The notes: generated by a model from the sequence alone, not told the origin. 64,000 nt of DNA from Alistipes sp. (GCA_017623505.1 JAGAOZ010000005.1:238710-302709); one strand, 5' to 3'; shown: positions 28,294 to 38,313, counted from the first letter of the stretch. Translations and numbers: made by a program.

Positions 28294-28980
28294 ATGAACT
28301 ATTACGACGATAAAGAGAGAACCTCGAAGGTGTATGCATTGTTGGCTGTGCTGTGTTACGGCGTAGTTGTGGCGGCGTTGTGCTATTTTGTGGCATATCC
28401 GATGCCTCAGCCGGAATCCCTCTCGGAGATGGTTATCGAATTTGTCGAGCAGCCAGAGCCTGTTGAGGAGCCCCCACTGCCACCGTCACAGCAGGACTCT
28501 CCTCGTCATGATGTTCACTCGTCGGAGGTGGAACAGACCAAGCAGCTAAAAGGTGATGATGTTAAGACGACGACTGTAAAACCTTTACCCGGCTTTGTGA
28601 TGAACGATGGCCCTGATGAGCCGGAGGAGTCTATGGCTCCAATAGCTCCGGATGCCCAGCAAGAACAGCGAAGAGGAGCAGGTGAGGGTATGAATGTTGT
28701 AGGGGATGATGTCTTGGATGCAGGCCTAAAAGGTAGAGGCGTTGTTGGTAGCTTGCCACAACCACGATACCCGGGAGATAAGAGCGGTAAGATTGTAATT
28801 AGAGTGACCGTTGATAGCAAGGGACGAGTGACAAGTGCCGAATTCCAAGCGAAAGGCTCTACGTTGAGTGACTCTGCTTTTATCGAGGCTGCAAAGTCCG
28901 CAGCATTGAGAGCTCGTTTTAGAGAGAGTAGTGCTGAGATTATGGGAGGACAGATTACATATAAGTTTAATCTTAATTAA
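28294..28980 (+). CDS. TonB-like energy transducer
   Basis: Spans the periplasm to transmit energy to outer-membrane receptors. One membrane helix lies near the N-terminus (VYALLAVLCYGVVVAALCYF), then a Pro/Glu-rich linker (VEQPEPVEEPPLPPS), and a C-terminal TonB-like domain from about 150 (IVIRVTVDSKGRVTSAEF to YKFNL). The C-terminal domain resembles the TonB family but is short. The reading frame is open to a TTG at 28285 that abuts the exbD stop; I chose the ATG at 28294. It could equally be a TolA-like protein. The operon with exbB/exbD supports the role. Confidence 0.82.
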   Translation: MNYYDDKERTSKVYALLAVLCYGVVVAALCYFVAYPMPQPESLSEMVIEFVEQPEPVEEPPLPPSQQDSPRHDVHSSEVEQTKQLKGDDVKTTTVKPLPGFVMNDGPDEPEESMAPIAPDAQQEQRRGAGEGMNVVGDDVLDAGLKGRGVVGSLPQPRYPGDKSGKIVIRVTVDSKGRVTSAEFQAKGSTLSDSAFIEAAKSAALRARFRESSAEIMGGQITYKFNLN

Positions 28981-28989
28981 TCTAGAAAG

Positions 28990-29379
28990 ATGCGAAAGTT
29001 ACTTTTGTCATGCTTTTTGTTAGCCTTTTCGGTGATGTTGGCATCGGCTGATGATGCTAAAGTGGCAAAGATACGCTTTGAAAGTGAGGCACATAACTTC
29101 GGTCAGATAGCACATAAAGGAGGAGAGGTAGAGTACGACTTTGTTTTTTATAATGATGGTAATGCTCCTTTGGTGATTAGAAAGATTACCAAAAACTGTG
29201 TATGTACCGATGTGGAGTTCTCCAAGAAACCTGTTATGCCAGGCGAGAAGGGTGTGGTAAAGGTGAAGTATGCTCCTGCAAAATTGCCGGCAGGAACTTT
29301 CCATAAGGCGATAAAGGTGTTTACTAACGATACACGAGGGGTTACGATACTTACCATTCACGGAGAGTCGGTGGAGTAG
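28990..29379 (+). CDS. DUF1573-domain secreted protein
   Basis: Secreted protein of 129 residues with a signal peptide (LLLSCFLLAFSVMLASA) and one DUF1573 domain, an Ig-like fold recognisable by the HNFGQIAHKGGEVEYDFVF and VKVKYAPAKLPAGTFHKAI segments. The function of the family is not established. It begins 10 bp after the TonB-like gene and ends the operon, before the terminator at 29438. A single pair of Cys residues (NCVCTDV) could form a disulfide or metal site. Confidence 0.85.
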   Translation: MRKLLLSCFLLAFSVMLASADDAKVAKIRFESEAHNFGQIAHKGGEVEYDFVFYNDGNAPLVIRKITKNCVCTDVEFSKKPVMPGEKGVVKVKYAPAKLPAGTFHKAIKVFTNDTRGVTILTIHGESVE

Positions 29380-29437
29380 AGCTATATATAAAGGCGAATA
29401 GCTGCGTTATGCTCTGTTGAGTGTAGTATGAAATGAA

Positions 29438-29475
29438 GAGGTTGCATCATTAAAACGATGCAACCTCTATATATT
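29438..29475. terminator. Bidirectional terminator between the DUF1573 gene and glgB
   Basis: Perfect arms GAGGTTGCATC (29438-29448) and GATGCAACCTC (29457-29467) lie between two converging genes, 59 bp after the rightward gene. Confidence 0.8.
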
Positions 29476-29490
29476 ATATATATGGTATAG

Positions 29491-31527
29491 TTACTCTGCC
29501 AATTCGAAGACCATAGCAGTTCGTGATGTGTTGTAGATTTTTATCTTCGAGGTTATGGAGCCATCCTCGTTTTCTACGTCGAACGAGAAGTACTCGCCAC
29601 CTACGTCTTGTCGCTTAAGTCCACCAAAACGCTCCTCGTCGGTGGAGAGAATAAGGCGATATTTGCCTTTCTCCCTGACCGGAAGTTCATAATCAGGAAT
29701 CGAAGCCTCACCGTGCCAATTTAGTACAAAGAGGAGGTTGCGGTGAGTGTATACCATCGTCTTGTTATGCTCGTCCATAAGCAGGTTGTATGGATAGCCA
29801 TCGGCGAGGATGTCGTGTTGCTTAACAAGCTCAATCATTGCCTTGTCCCATTCGGCGAGTAGTGAGTAGCGCAATGTCTTGTCATCACGTATCGACCACT
29901 GACGACGTGCGTGTGCATACGACCAATTGTTACCCTCGCGAGGGAAATCAATCCACTCGGGATGACCAAACTCGTTACCCATAAAGTTGAGATATGCCTC
30001 GCCACCTGTGGTTATAGTTATCAGACGTATCATCTTATGCAGGGCCATGCCGCGGTCTACCACTATGCTCTCGCTCTTGAGGTCCATAGAGTCGTACATT
30101 AGCTTGTCCAGAAGGCGGAAGGCAATGGTCTTGTCACCCACCAATGCCTGGTCGTGTGACTCTGCATATGCGACTGTGCGGACACTCGGCAGGCGGTTTG
30201 TGAGCGTGCTCCACATCTCCCAAATGTTCCACTCCTCGTCAGGTGTGTCCTTAAGCATCTTAATCCAGAAATCGGGAATAGCCATGCCTAAACGGTAGTC
30301 AAAGCCGACGCCGCCGTCCTCGATAGGCGAGCATATACCCGGCATGCCGCTTACGTCCTCGGCAATAGTTACAGCTTCAGGGTGGAGCGTGTGAATCAGC
30401 TTATTGGCGAGAGTAAGGTATGTTACAGCATCCAAATCGACACCTTCGTCGAAGAACTTTTCGCGAGCGTCAAAGTCGATATAGCCTCGGTGGTAATAGA
30501 GCATAGATGTTACGCCATCGAAGCGGTAGCCATCGAAGTGGAACTCCTCCATCCAATATTTTACGTTTGAGAGCAGGAAGTGCTCCACGCCATCCTTGCC
30601 ATAGTCGAAAATCATTGAGTCCCAATATTGCTGATAGCCAGCATCTCCCGCCTTTGAGTAATGGTGGTCCGAACCGTCCAAAGAGGCGATGCCCTCGTTG
30701 AGGTTCTTTACATAGTGGGCGTGCACCAAATCCATAATCACTGCTATACCCATCTCATGAGCGGTGTCAATCAAGTGTTTTAGCTCCTCAGGCGTGCCGA
30801 AACGCGATGATGGTGCAAAGAAGTTGGCTACGTGATAGCCAAATGAGCCGTAGTAGGGGTGTTCGGCAATGGCCATCAGCTGCACAGCATTATATCCCGC
30901 ATCCTTAATGCGTGGAAGAATCTCGGTGCGGAACTCCTCGTATGTGCCTACGCCCTCACGCTCTTGAGCCATACCTACGTGAGCCTCATATATGAGCAAA
31001 TTGCCCACATCGGCTATCGAGAAATCGTTGCATTGCCACTTGTATTGGTGCTCAGGAGCCCAGAATTGCGCAGTATAGTTCTTCGTCGCATCGTCTTGCA
31101 CAACACGTGTTGCGTATGCAGGGATACGGTCATGCCATCCGTTAGCTCCGTGAACGTGAAGTTTGTAAAGTGAGCCGTGGGTTAGCAGATGAGAGTATGA
31201 GGCATCGGGGAAGAATATGCTCCACACGCCGTTCTTGCCTTTGTCTAAGCGGAGTGATGTGCGTTGCCAAGAGTTGAAGTCGCCGAAGATAAACACGTCG
31301 TACGCCTCGGGTAGCCACTCGCGGAACCACCAACCACAAAGCATCTCGTCATACTGCCAGCCGTAGAAACGGTAGCCATTGGCATAATCCACAATCGATG
31401 AGGCTTGTTGTTGGATATGATGCAGGCGACTGAGATAGCGGTTATGGCGATCCTCAATCTTATCTGCTACGGGGTGTAGCCACTCGTCCTGCTCAACCAT
31501 TGGGAGCATTATCTGATTTTTTTTCAT
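29491..31527 (-). CDS. glgB: 1,4-alpha-glucan branching enzyme (GH13)
   Basis: Introduces alpha-1,6 branches into glycogen in the cytosol. The 678-residue protein has an N-terminal CBM48-like domain (about 60-160; YDVFIFGDFNSWQRTSLRL) and a GH13 barrel with the four conserved regions: VIMDLVHAH, GYRFDGVTSM (nucleophile Asp), TIAEDVSG (acid Glu) and YAESHDQ. The segment YHVANFFAPSSRFGTPEELK is typical of the eukaryote-like branching enzymes found in Bacteroidota. A C-terminal beta domain ends the protein. It is divergent from the POT transporter, and both have TATATTTG boxes in a 95-bp gap. Confidence 0.95.
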   Translation of the reverse strand: MKKNQIMLPMVEQDEWLHPVADKIEDRHNRYLSRLHHIQQQASSIVDYANGYRFYGWQYDEMLCGWWFREWLPEAYDVFIFGDFNSWQRTSLRLDKGKNGVWSIFFPDASYSHLLTHGSLYKLHVHGANGWHDRIPAYATRVVQDDATKNYTAQFWAPEHQYKWQCNDFSIADVGNLLIYEAHVGMAQEREGVGTYEEFRTEILPRIKDAGYNAVQLMAIAEHPYYGSFGYHVANFFAPSSRFGTPEELKHLIDTAHEMGIAVIMDLVHAHYVKNLNEGIASLDGSDHHYSKAGDAGYQQYWDSMIFDYGKDGVEHFLLSNVKYWMEEFHFDGYRFDGVTSMLYYHRGYIDFDAREKFFDEGVDLDAVTYLTLANKLIHTLHPEAVTIAEDVSGMPGICSPIEDGGVGFDYRLGMAIPDFWIKMLKDTPDEEWNIWEMWSTLTNRLPSVRTVAYAESHDQALVGDKTIAFRLLDKLMYDSMDLKSESIVVDRGMALHKMIRLITITTGGEAYLNFMGNEFGHPEWIDFPREGNNWSYAHARRQWSIRDDKTLRYSLLAEWDKAMIELVKQHDILADGYPYNLLMDEHNKTMVYTHRNLLFVLNWHGEASIPDYELPVREKGKYRLILSTDEERFGGLKRQDVGGEYFSFDVENEDGSITSKIKIYNTSRTAMVFELAE

Positions 31528-31547
31528 AACAGAAGGTTATTTCTATA

Positions 31548-31575
31548 CAAATATAAAAATAAATTCTTATATTTG
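31548..31575. promoter_or_regulatory. Divergent -7 boxes for glgB and the POT transporter
   Basis: TATATTTG occurs leftward at 31548-31555 (glgB) and rightward at 31568-31575 (transporter), only 12 bp apart. Clear -33 boxes are missing on both sides, so polymerases would compete for the same site. Confidence 0.55.
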
Positions 31576-31622
31576 TACAATGTGAGAATATTATTATTTA
31601 TTAACTAATACTTATTATTTTT

Positions 31623-33290
31623 ATGACGTTTATTACAAATCTTTGGGAAACAAATCGTCCGATGATGATTTTGTTGATGATTCTGATTGTAGTAATCCCG
31701 TTTATTGTGTTCTATGTAATTAAGGCTCGCAAAGAACATCCTAAGGGACTTATTGCAGCAGCGTTGAGTAATATGGGTGAGCGTTTTGGCTACTATATTA
31801 TGAATGCTGTACTTTTATTGTTCCTTTGCTCTAAATTTGGCATTAGTGATGATGTAGCAGGCTGGATTTACGCAGTGTTCTATTTCTTAATCTATGTGTT
31901 GAGTTTGCCGGGTGGTCTTATCGCAGACCGTACAAGAAGTTTCAAAGGTACAATTATCGCAGGTTTGGTGGTAATGGCTTTGGGTTATGGTATGTTGTCT
32001 GTGCCAGTATTTGCTGAGTCATCTGGTATCTCTTGGGTTTTGATATTTACCTGTGTTGCTTTGTTTATTATTGCATTTGGTAATGGTCTGTTTAAGGGTA
32101 ATTTGCAGGCCTTAGTTGGTCAAATGTATGATAATTTTGAGGCAGAAGCTGCAAAGAAAGGACCAGAAGCATTGGCGAAGGCTAAGTCGAAGCGTGATGT
32201 AGGATTCCAGATATTTTATGTGTTTATTAATATTGGAGGTGTAATTGCTCCGTTCATCGCTCCGTTGTTGCGTAGTTTTTGGCTAAATGCTCATGCCCTA
32301 ACCTATAATGCAGATTTACCACGTCTTTGTCACTTGTTCCTCGACAACAGAGCAGGTATGACAGCAGAGGATATGGATAATCTAAATAAACTTGCAACAG
32401 AGGTTGGACATACAGGTGTGGTTGATGCCGCTTTCTGTAATGAGTATCTGAATATCTTTAATACAGGTGTTCATTTCTCATTTATCGCATCTGTCGTAGC
32501 AATGTTGGTTTCATTATTGATTTTTGTTTTAATTAAGAAGAAACTGCCTAATCCAGTTAAAAAGGATAAGGCTGCAGTTGTGTCATATACTCCTGAGGAA
32601 AAAGTGGCTAAAGCAAAGGAAATTAAGCAGCGTCTTTATGCTTTGTTTGCTGTTTTAGGTGTTGCAGTATTCTTCTGGTTCTCATTCCACCAGAATGGAC
32701 AGTCACTGTCTGTATTTGCACGTGACTTTGTTGCTACTGATGCTATTCCACCTGAGATTTGGCAGTGTATCAACCCATTATTCGTTATCCTGCTTACGCC
32801 GGTAATTATGTTTATTTTCGGTGCGCTGGCTAAAAGGAATAAAGAGGTATCTACTCCACGTAAGATTGTAATTGGTATGTTCCTCGCTGCATGTGCATAT
32901 ATTTTCCTTGCAGTCATAGCAATAGCAAATAATTATCCATCAGGAGAAGAGTTTAGAAGTTTCTCGGAGGCAGTAAAGATAGCTATGAAGACAAGTCCTA
33001 TGGTACTTATATTGACATATTTCTTCCTTACTGTTGCTGAGTTGTTTATCTCACCTCTGGGTCTGTCATTTGTATCTAAGATTGCTCCTCTGCATTTGCA
33101 AGGTATTTGTCAGGGTTTATGGCTTACTGCGACAGCCATTGGAAACCTCTTCATTGCAATTGGCGTTACAATGCTTAATACCTTCCCTGATCAGTGGATG
33201 TGTTGGGCTGTATTTGCCCTCTTCTGCTTGATCTCTATGGGTGTGATGTTGGGTATGGTTAAGTGGCTTGAAAGAGTAACTAAGGCATAA
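31623..33290 (+). CDS. POT/PTR-family (proton-dependent oligopeptide) transporter
   Basis: Inner-membrane MFS carrier of the POT family, 555 residues and about 12-14 helices, predicted to import di- or tripeptides or related solutes. The family motif is present as NMGERFGYY (Glu53, Arg54), but the first Glu of ExxERFxYY is Asn50. The FYVFINIGGVIAPFIAPLL segment matches the second POT signature, and the ELFISPLGLSFVSKIAP segment near the C-terminus is also typical. From memory, Bacteroidota POT members commonly have Asn here. A convergent terminator at 33313 ends the gene. Confidence 0.88.
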   Translation: MTFITNLWETNRPMMILLMILIVVIPFIVFYVIKARKEHPKGLIAAALSNMGERFGYYIMNAVLLLFLCSKFGISDDVAGWIYAVFYFLIYVLSLPGGLIADRTRSFKGTIIAGLVVMALGYGMLSVPVFAESSGISWVLIFTCVALFIIAFGNGLFKGNLQALVGQMYDNFEAEAAKKGPEALAKAKSKRDVGFQIFYVFINIGGVIAPFIAPLLRSFWLNAHALTYNADLPRLCHLFLDNRAGMTAEDMDNLNKLATEVGHTGVVDAAFCNEYLNIFNTGVHFSFIASVVAMLVSLLIFVLIKKKLPNPVKKDKAAVVSYTPEEKVAKAKEIKQRLYALFAVLGVAVFFWFSFHQNGQSLSVFARDFVATDAIPPEIWQCINPLFVILLTPVIMFIFGALAKRNKEVSTPRKIVIGMFLAACAYIFLAVIAIANNYPSGEEFRSFSEAVKIAMKTSPMVLILTYFFLTVAELFISPLGLSFVSKIAPLHLQGICQGLWLTATAIGNLFIAIGVTMLNTFPDQWMCWAVFALFCLISMGVMLGMVKWLERVTKA

Positions 33291-33312
33291 CGGATACATT
33301 ACTACAAATAGT

Positions 33313-33345
33313 AAAGGGATTGCATTGTGCAATCCCTTTCTTTGT
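33313..33345. terminator. Bidirectional terminator between POT and SDR genes
   Basis: Perfect 12-bp arms AAAGGGATTGCA / TGCAATCCCTTT with loop TTG, followed rightward by CTTTGTC, between converging genes. Confidence 0.85.
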
Positions 33346-33357
33346 CTCTATACCTTT

Positions 33358-34173
33358 TTACTTTAGTGGTGAGTCGGGCTCTTTGGCCATTACCTTATAG
33401 AAAATCTTATCGACTAAGCCTGGTGCGAACTTCTTGACAAAGTGTGTTGCGCGGCCCTCTGCCTCCATCAGGCATAGACGCTTGCGGCGACGTATGCCTT
33501 TGGCTACGATGCGGGCAACCTCCTCGGCAGTCATCATCTTACCCTCCTCGCGTGGTGTTGAGCCTTGCTGTGAGCCGTCAGCTGTGAGAGCCGAGAAGCG
33601 TACATTCGACGCTGTGAAACCCGGACAAGCCACCATCACGTGAAGTCCCTTCTTGAGGTTCTCGATACGGATAGTCTCCAAAAATCCTGTCATAGCGAAC
33701 TTCGATGCCGAGTAACCTGTTCTGCCAGGTAGACCATGTATGCCCGCTACGGATGATATGCCGACCAATGAGCCCTTTGATTGCTGAAGGTATGGCAGAG
33801 CATATTTGGTGCAATATACCGTACCCCAGAAGTTCACATCCATCAGTCGGTGCAGAACGCTCAGGTCCAAGTCATCGAACAATGCGCGCATCGAGATACC
33901 TGCATTACATATCATTACATCTATACCGCCGAAACGCTCTACTGTAAGCTCTATCAGGGCCTTGCAATCCTCTTGTTTTGTTACGTCGGTTGCAATCCAC
34001 GCTGCCTGGCCTCCATCGGCCTCGATAGCCTTACAGAGAGCCTCCAACTTGTCGGCTTGACGTGCTCCGAGAACAACTTTTGCTCCCACCTTGGCGTACT
34101 CCTTGGCCATAGCCTCACCAATGCCTGATGAGGCACCTGTGATAACTACAACCTTACCATTAAGTTTTTTCAT
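33358..34173 (-). CDS. Short-chain dehydrogenase/reductase (SDR)
   Basis: NAD(P)-dependent oxidoreductase of the classical SDR type, 271 residues. Visible motifs are TGASSGIGEAMA (cofactor), CNAGIS (NNAG equivalent), and the catalytic Ser-Tyr-Lys in ISSVAGIHGLPGRTGYSASKFA. The C-terminal tail with KKFAPGLVDKIFYKVMAKE is typical of Bacteroidota SDRs annotated only as oxidoreductases. The substrate is unknown. It is the last gene of a leftward group with the PhnP-like hydrolase (18 bp upstream) and rnhA. Confidence 0.93.
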   Translation of the reverse strand: MKKLNGKVVVITGASSGIGEAMAKEYAKVGAKVVLGARQADKLEALCKAIEADGGQAAWIATDVTKQEDCKALIELTVERFGGIDVMICNAGISMRALFDDLDLSVLHRLMDVNFWGTVYCTKYALPYLQQSKGSLVGISSVAGIHGLPGRTGYSASKFAMTGFLETIRIENLKKGLHVMVACPGFTASNVRFSALTADGSQQGSTPREEGKMMTAEEVARIVAKGIRRRKRLCLMEAEGRATHFVKKFAPGLVDKIFYKVMAKEPDSPLK

Positions 34174-34191
34174 CTATCAATGTTTTTGTCG

Positions 34192-34971
34192 TTAAAATTC
34201 AAATCGTAGCCCATCATAAGCAAGTATCACTCCGTCGGGTAAAGTCTTCTCAACCTGCTGATACTGCCCCATACGGTGCGAGACGTGGGTGAGGTATGCC
34301 CTTGTGGGTGCGACCTTGCCAATCAAAGCCAAAGCCTCCTTGACGTTGAAGTGCGAATGATGAGGCTCAAATCGCAAAGCGTTCACTACTAAATGCTCTA
34401 CACCCATTAATTTCTCAACCTCTTCGGGCTCTATATGCTTAAAGTCGGTCAAGTATGCCATTGCTCCAATGCGATAGCCCACGACCTCTAATCCAGGGGC
34501 GTGCGTGCCTTTAATAGGGGTTATCTTTACTCCGCAAACCTCAAAATTGTGTGCCGTGTCAATCTCGTGCAGACGCAACTCCGGTACTCCGATATACTTA
34601 TGCTCAGCAAAGGCGTAATCGTAATCTTTACGTAGGCTACAAGCTGTTTTGGGTGTGGCATATATGTCTACGGGGCAGATTTCGGGGTAGCGAATAAAGT
34701 TAAAAGCCCTGACATCATCTATGCCGCCTGTGTGGTCCTTGTGGTGGTGTGTGCATAGTATAGCATCCAACTGCGACACATTCTCGCGCAACATCTGTTG
34801 GCGAAAATCGGGACCGGCATCTATCACTATCCTCTTGCCCTCCACTTCAACCATAGCAGCCGTACGCAGGCGATTATCGCGCTTGTCGGCTGATGTGCAT
34901 ACCTCGCATCGACAACCGATGACCGGAACGCCCTGCGATGTGCCTGTGCCTAAGAAGGTGAGTCGTGCCAT
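34192..34971 (-). CDS. PhnP-like metallo-beta-lactamase-fold hydrolase
   Basis: Probable phosphodiesterase of the PhnP/RNase Z-like branch, 259 residues. It has the metal motif THHHKDHTGGIDD, the N-terminal GTGTSQGVPVIGC start, and Cys20, Cys22 and Cys25 in GCRCEVC, which match the extra structural zinc site of PhnP. Later ligands are GTHAPG and THVSHRMG. PhnP acts on cyclic phosphate esters in phosphonate breakdown, but no phn genes are nearby, so the actual substrate is open. It lies 19 bp after rnhA and 18 bp before the SDR gene. Confidence 0.88.
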   Translation of the reverse strand: MARLTFLGTGTSQGVPVIGCRCEVCTSADKRDNRLRTAAMVEVEGKRIVIDAGPDFRQQMLRENVSQLDAILCTHHHKDHTGGIDDVRAFNFIRYPEICPVDIYATPKTACSLRKDYDYAFAEHKYIGVPELRLHEIDTAHNFEVCGVKITPIKGTHAPGLEVVGYRIGAMAYLTDFKHIEPEEVEKLMGVEHLVVNALRFEPHHSHFNVKEALALIGKVAPTRAYLTHVSHRMGQYQQVEKTLPDGVILAYDGLRFEF

Positions 34972-34990
34972 AGTTTATGATGTTTGATAG

Positions 34991-35464
34991 CTAAAAGACG
35001 CTGCCGTTATTCTCCGGTGTGTAGCCACTATCCTCCAACAACGTTGTTCCATTTGCTGCTGCTACTGCCAACTCATCACAACGATTGTTCTCAACGGTAG
35101 AGGCATGTCCCTTAACCCAGACGAATTGTACTTTGTGGCGGCGGTATATACGCAGAAAACGCATCCACAAATCGGGATTTTTCTTATCCTTAAATCGTTT
35201 TTGCTCCCAGCCAAACACCCAACGTTGATTGACTGCCTCGACAACATATTTCGAGTCGGAGTAAATCGTAACATTGCAACCCTCGAACTTCAAAGCCTCC
35301 AATGCAACACATACAGCCATAAGCTCCATACGATTATTGGTCGTAAGGCGATAGCCTGCAGAGAGCTCTTTGCGATGAGGTCCCGACAAGAGCACAATAC
35401 CATAACCACCCGGCCCCGGGTTTCCCAGAGCCGAGCCGTCAGTGTATATGGTAATGTTGGGCAT
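34991..35464 (-). CDS. rnhA: Ribonuclease HI
   Basis: Degrades RNA in RNA-DNA hybrids. The 157-residue protein keeps the catalytic acids: Asp in ITIYTDGSALGNPGPGG, Glu in NNRMELMAV, Asp in TIYSDSKYV and Asp in NNRCDELA. The basic handle and WVKGHAS segments match E. coli RNase HI, and length is standard. It starts a leftward trio with the PhnP-like and SDR genes. Upstream are AT-rich repeats (35466-35528) and then valS. Confidence 0.97.
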   Translation of the reverse strand: MPNITIYTDGSALGNPGPGGYGIVLLSGPHRKELSAGYRLTTNNRMELMAVCVALEALKFEGCNVTIYSDSKYVVEAVNQRWVFGWEQKRFKDKKNPDLWMRFLRIYRRHKVQFVWVKGHASTVENNRCDELAVAAANGTTLLEDSGYTPENNGSVF

Positions 35465-35465
35465 T

Positions 35466-35528
35466 ACAATTCAAAATTCAAAATTCAAAATTATGAATTC
35501 ATACTTCATATTCAATATTCAATATAGA
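35466..35528. repeat. AT-rich short tandem repeats
   Basis: Three copies of AATTCAAA followed by related ATTCAT/ATTCAAT units fill the gap between rnhA and valS. Short AATTCAAA-type runs are common between Bacteroidales genes; no function is evident. Confidence 0.7.
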
Positions 35529-35538
35529 GTTTTTAACT

Positions 35539-38163
35539 CTATTTCATAGCCTCCATACGCTCCTTGATGGCAGCAATCTTGGCCTCGGCATCTGCCTTCT
35601 TAGCGTACTCGTTAGCTACAACCTTCTCGGGAGCTGACGATACGAAACGCTCGTTAGAGAGCTTCTTCATAACACTTGCAAGGAAGCCCTCAAGGTACGA
35701 AAGCTCGTCAGCGAGCTTCTTCAATTCAGCCTCCTTGTCGATGTTGTCGCCCATAGGAACGAAATATTGTGTCGTCTTAACGATGAAAGCGTCAGCAGCG
35801 GTATCCTTCTCAGCTACCAACTCTACCTGCTCCAAGTTGCCCATTTTTGAGATGACAGGAGTGTACTCCGCAGGGTAGTTCTCGTCGGCGATAACCTTCA
35901 GTGTCAGAGCCTGCTTTTGAGCTATGTTCTTCTGCTTACGTACGTTACGTATGCCTGTGATAGCCTCCTTGGCAAGCTCAAAGCGAGCGAGCAGCTTCTC
36001 ATCGACCGGCTCAGCTTCAGGCATAGGGGCAAACATAATAGTCTCGCCCGCAGTGCGTGGAGCCAAATCCTGCCAAATCTCCTCCGTAACGAATGGCATA
36101 AATGGATGGATAAGGCGCATCAGAAGGTCAAAGTAGTGGCGTGTAGCCTCCATAGTAGCCTTGTCTGTTGGCTGCTGATATGCGGGCTTCACCATCTCCA
36201 AATACCAGCCGCTGAAGTCGTCCCAGAAGAGTTTATAGATGCGCATAAACGCCTCAGAGATGCGGTATGCAGCGAAGTTGTCATTAATCTCGGCAATAGC
36301 CTGTGAGAGCGTGTGGCGGAACCACTCAATAGAGAGGCGGTTGTTCTCCGACTGCTCCATAGCCTCGTCTACACTCCAACCGTTGATAAGACGGTAGGCG
36401 TTCCAAATCTTGTTACCGAAGTTACGGCCCTGCTCGCAGAGTGCCTCGTCGAACATCACGTCGTTACCGGCAGATGATGAGAGCATCATAGCAACACGCA
36501 TACCGTCAGCACCATACTTGGCAATCAAATCGAGTGGGTCGGGCGAGTTACCCAACTGCTTCGACATCTTACGGCCCAACTTGTCGCGAACGATACCTGT
36601 GAAGTATACGTTGCCAAATGGCTTCTCCGAGCGGTACTCATAGCCTGCCATAATCATACGTGCTACCCAGAAGAAGATGATATCTGGACCTGTGATAAGG
36701 TCGTTGGTAGGGTAGTAATATTTGATATCCTCGTTCTCTGGGTTGCGGATGCCGTCGAATACAGAAATAGGCCACAACCATGAGCTGAACCAAGTGTCCA
36801 AAACATCCTCATCCTGGCGCAGGTCGCTCATCTGCAAAGAACTGTCACCTGCTTTCTCGCGCGCCAATACCAAAGCCTTCTCGGCTGTCTCGGCAATCAC
36901 ATAACCACCCTTTGGTAGGTAGTAAGCAGGGATGCGCTGTCCCCACCAGAGCTGACGCGAGATACACCAATCCTTGATGTTCTCCATCCAGTGGCGGTAT
37001 GTATTCTTGTATTTTGCAGGGATAAACTTAATAGCATCCTCCAGCACAGCCTTGGTAGCAGGCTCGGCAATCTCGCTCATAGACATAAACCACTGCATAG
37101 AGAGCTTAGGCTCGATAGCTACGCCGGTACGCTCCGAGTAGCCTACGTTGTTGGTGTAGGCCTCCACCTTCTCCATCAAGCCGGCAGCCTGCAAGTCAAG
37201 CTCAATCTGCTTGCGGCACTCGAAACGGTCCACACCTACGTACATGCCAACTTTGTCGTTAATCGTTCCGTCATCGTTGAAGATGTCGATAGTCTCCAAG
37301 TTGTACTTCTCGCCCAACATATAGTCGTTTACGTCGTGTGCAGGCGTAACCTTCAAAGCTCCTGTACCGAACTCAATATCCACATATTCATCACGGATGA
37401 TTGGAATAGCACGACCTACCAGCGGCACAATAACCCTTGCATCGGCAGGGATGTCCTTATAACGCTCGTCGTTAGGGTTGAGGCAGACTGCGGTATCACC
37501 CAAGATGGTCTCCGGACGGGTTGTAGCAACAACCAAGTAACGGTCTGAGCCCTCAATCATATATCGCAGATAGTAGAGTTTACCCTGCGACTCCTTGTAG
37601 ATTACCTCCTCATCCGAGAGGGCTGTCTTAGCCGATGGGTCCCAGTTTACCATACGTACACCGCGGTAAATCTTGCCTTTGTTGTAGAGGTCGCAGAATA
37701 CTTTGATTACACTCTCGGTGCGTGGCTCGTCCATCGTAAAGCAGGTGCGGTCCCAGTCGCACGAAGCGCCCAACTTACGCAGCTGCTGAAGAATGATGCC
37801 ACCGTGTTTCTCCTTCCACTCCCAAGCGTGTGCCAAGAACTCCTCACGTGTGAGTGTCGCCTTGTCGATACCCTCAGCCTTGAGTTTAGCTACCACCTTA
37901 GCCTCTGTTGCGATGGATGCGTGGTCGGTGCCAGGTACCCAACAAGCATTTTTGCCTTGCTGACGTGCGCGGCGCATCAACACATCTTGCAATGTGTTGT
38001 TGAGCATATGGCCCATGTGCAACATACCTGTTACGTTTGGTGGTGGGATAACTATTGTGTAAGGCTCGCGAGCATCAGGCTCCGAGTGGAAATGTTTGTT
38101 TTCAATCCAATACTCATACCACTTTGATTCAATATCTTGTGGCGTGTACTTGTCTGCAACCAT
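35539..38163 (-). CDS. valS: Valyl-tRNA synthetase
   Basis: Charges tRNA-Val; class I synthetase of 874 residues. HIGH motif in [21 protein letters not shown]-type motif in [16 protein letters not shown], an editing domain between them ([18 protein letters not shown]), an anticodon-binding domain, and a C-terminal coiled-coil arm ([21 protein letters not shown]) as usual for ValRS. Length is normal. A -7 box TAAATTTG lies at 38227-38234, and the predicted mRNA would begin at a hairpin (38202-38225), leaving a leader of about 60 nt. There is no T-box. Confidence 0.98.
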   Translation of the reverse strand: MVADKYTPQDIESKWYEYWIENKHFHSEPDAREPYTIVIPPPNVTGMLHMGHMLNNTLQDVLMRRARQQGKNACWVPGTDHASIATEAKVVAKLKAEGIDKATLTREEFLAHAWEWKEKHGGIILQQLRKLGASCDWDRTCFTMDEPRTESVIKVFCDLYNKGKIYRGVRMVNWDPSAKTALSDEEVIYKESQGKLYYLRYMIEGSDRYLVVATTRPETILGDTAVCLNPNDERYKDIPADARVIVPLVGRAIPIIRDEYVDIEFGTGALKVTPAHDVNDYMLGEKYNLETIDIFNDDGTINDKVGMYVGVDRFECRKQIELDLQAAGLMEKVEAYTNNVGYSERTGVAIEPKLSMQWFMSMSEIAEPATKAVLEDAIKFIPAKYKNTYRHWMENIKDWCISRQLWWGQRIPAYYLPKGGYVIAETAEKALVLAREKAGDSSLQMSDLRQDEDVLDTWFSSWLWPISVFDGIRNPENEDIKYYYPTNDLITGPDIIFFWVARMIMAGYEYRSEKPFGNVYFTGIVRDKLGRKMSKQLGNSPDPLDLIAKYGADGMRVAMMLSSSAGNDVMFDEALCEQGRNFGNKIWNAYRLINGWSVDEAMEQSENNRLSIEWFRHTLSQAIAEINDNFAAYRISEAFMRIYKLFWDDFSGWYLEMVKPAYQQPTDKATMEATRHYFDLLMRLIHPFMPFVTEEIWQDLAPRTAGETIMFAPMPEAEPVDEKLLARFELAKEAITGIRNVRKQKNIAQKQALTLKVIADENYPAEYTPVISKMGNLEQVELVAEKDTAADAFIVKTTQYFVPMGDNIDKEAELKKLADELSYLEGFLASVMKKLSNERFVSSAPEKVVANEYAKKADAEAKIAAIKERMEAMK

Positions 38164-38201
38164 AGTTTTTATCTGTTTTTAATTTTGAATATGCCTTTTT
38201 T

Positions 38202-38234
38202 GAGTTTCTATTGAAAATAGAACTCGCAAATTTA
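38202..38234 (-). promoter_or_regulatory. valS -7 box and 5' leader hairpin
   Basis: Leftward TAAATTTG (38227-38234) puts the start near 38222, where a hairpin begins (GAGTT and AATAG pairings across 38202-38225, one bulge). A structured 5' end may stabilise the message. Confidence 0.4.
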
Positions 38235-38313
38235 GTAAATTTTTTCGGATAATGTTCGCTTTAGCGAAAGAATTGTGTGCGCCCGCACGCGAAAGGGTGA
38301 AAGAGACGGATGT

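Noticed and set aside
36991-37548. Rightward 185-codon frame opposite valS
   Set aside because: Antisense shadow of the editing domain of valS.
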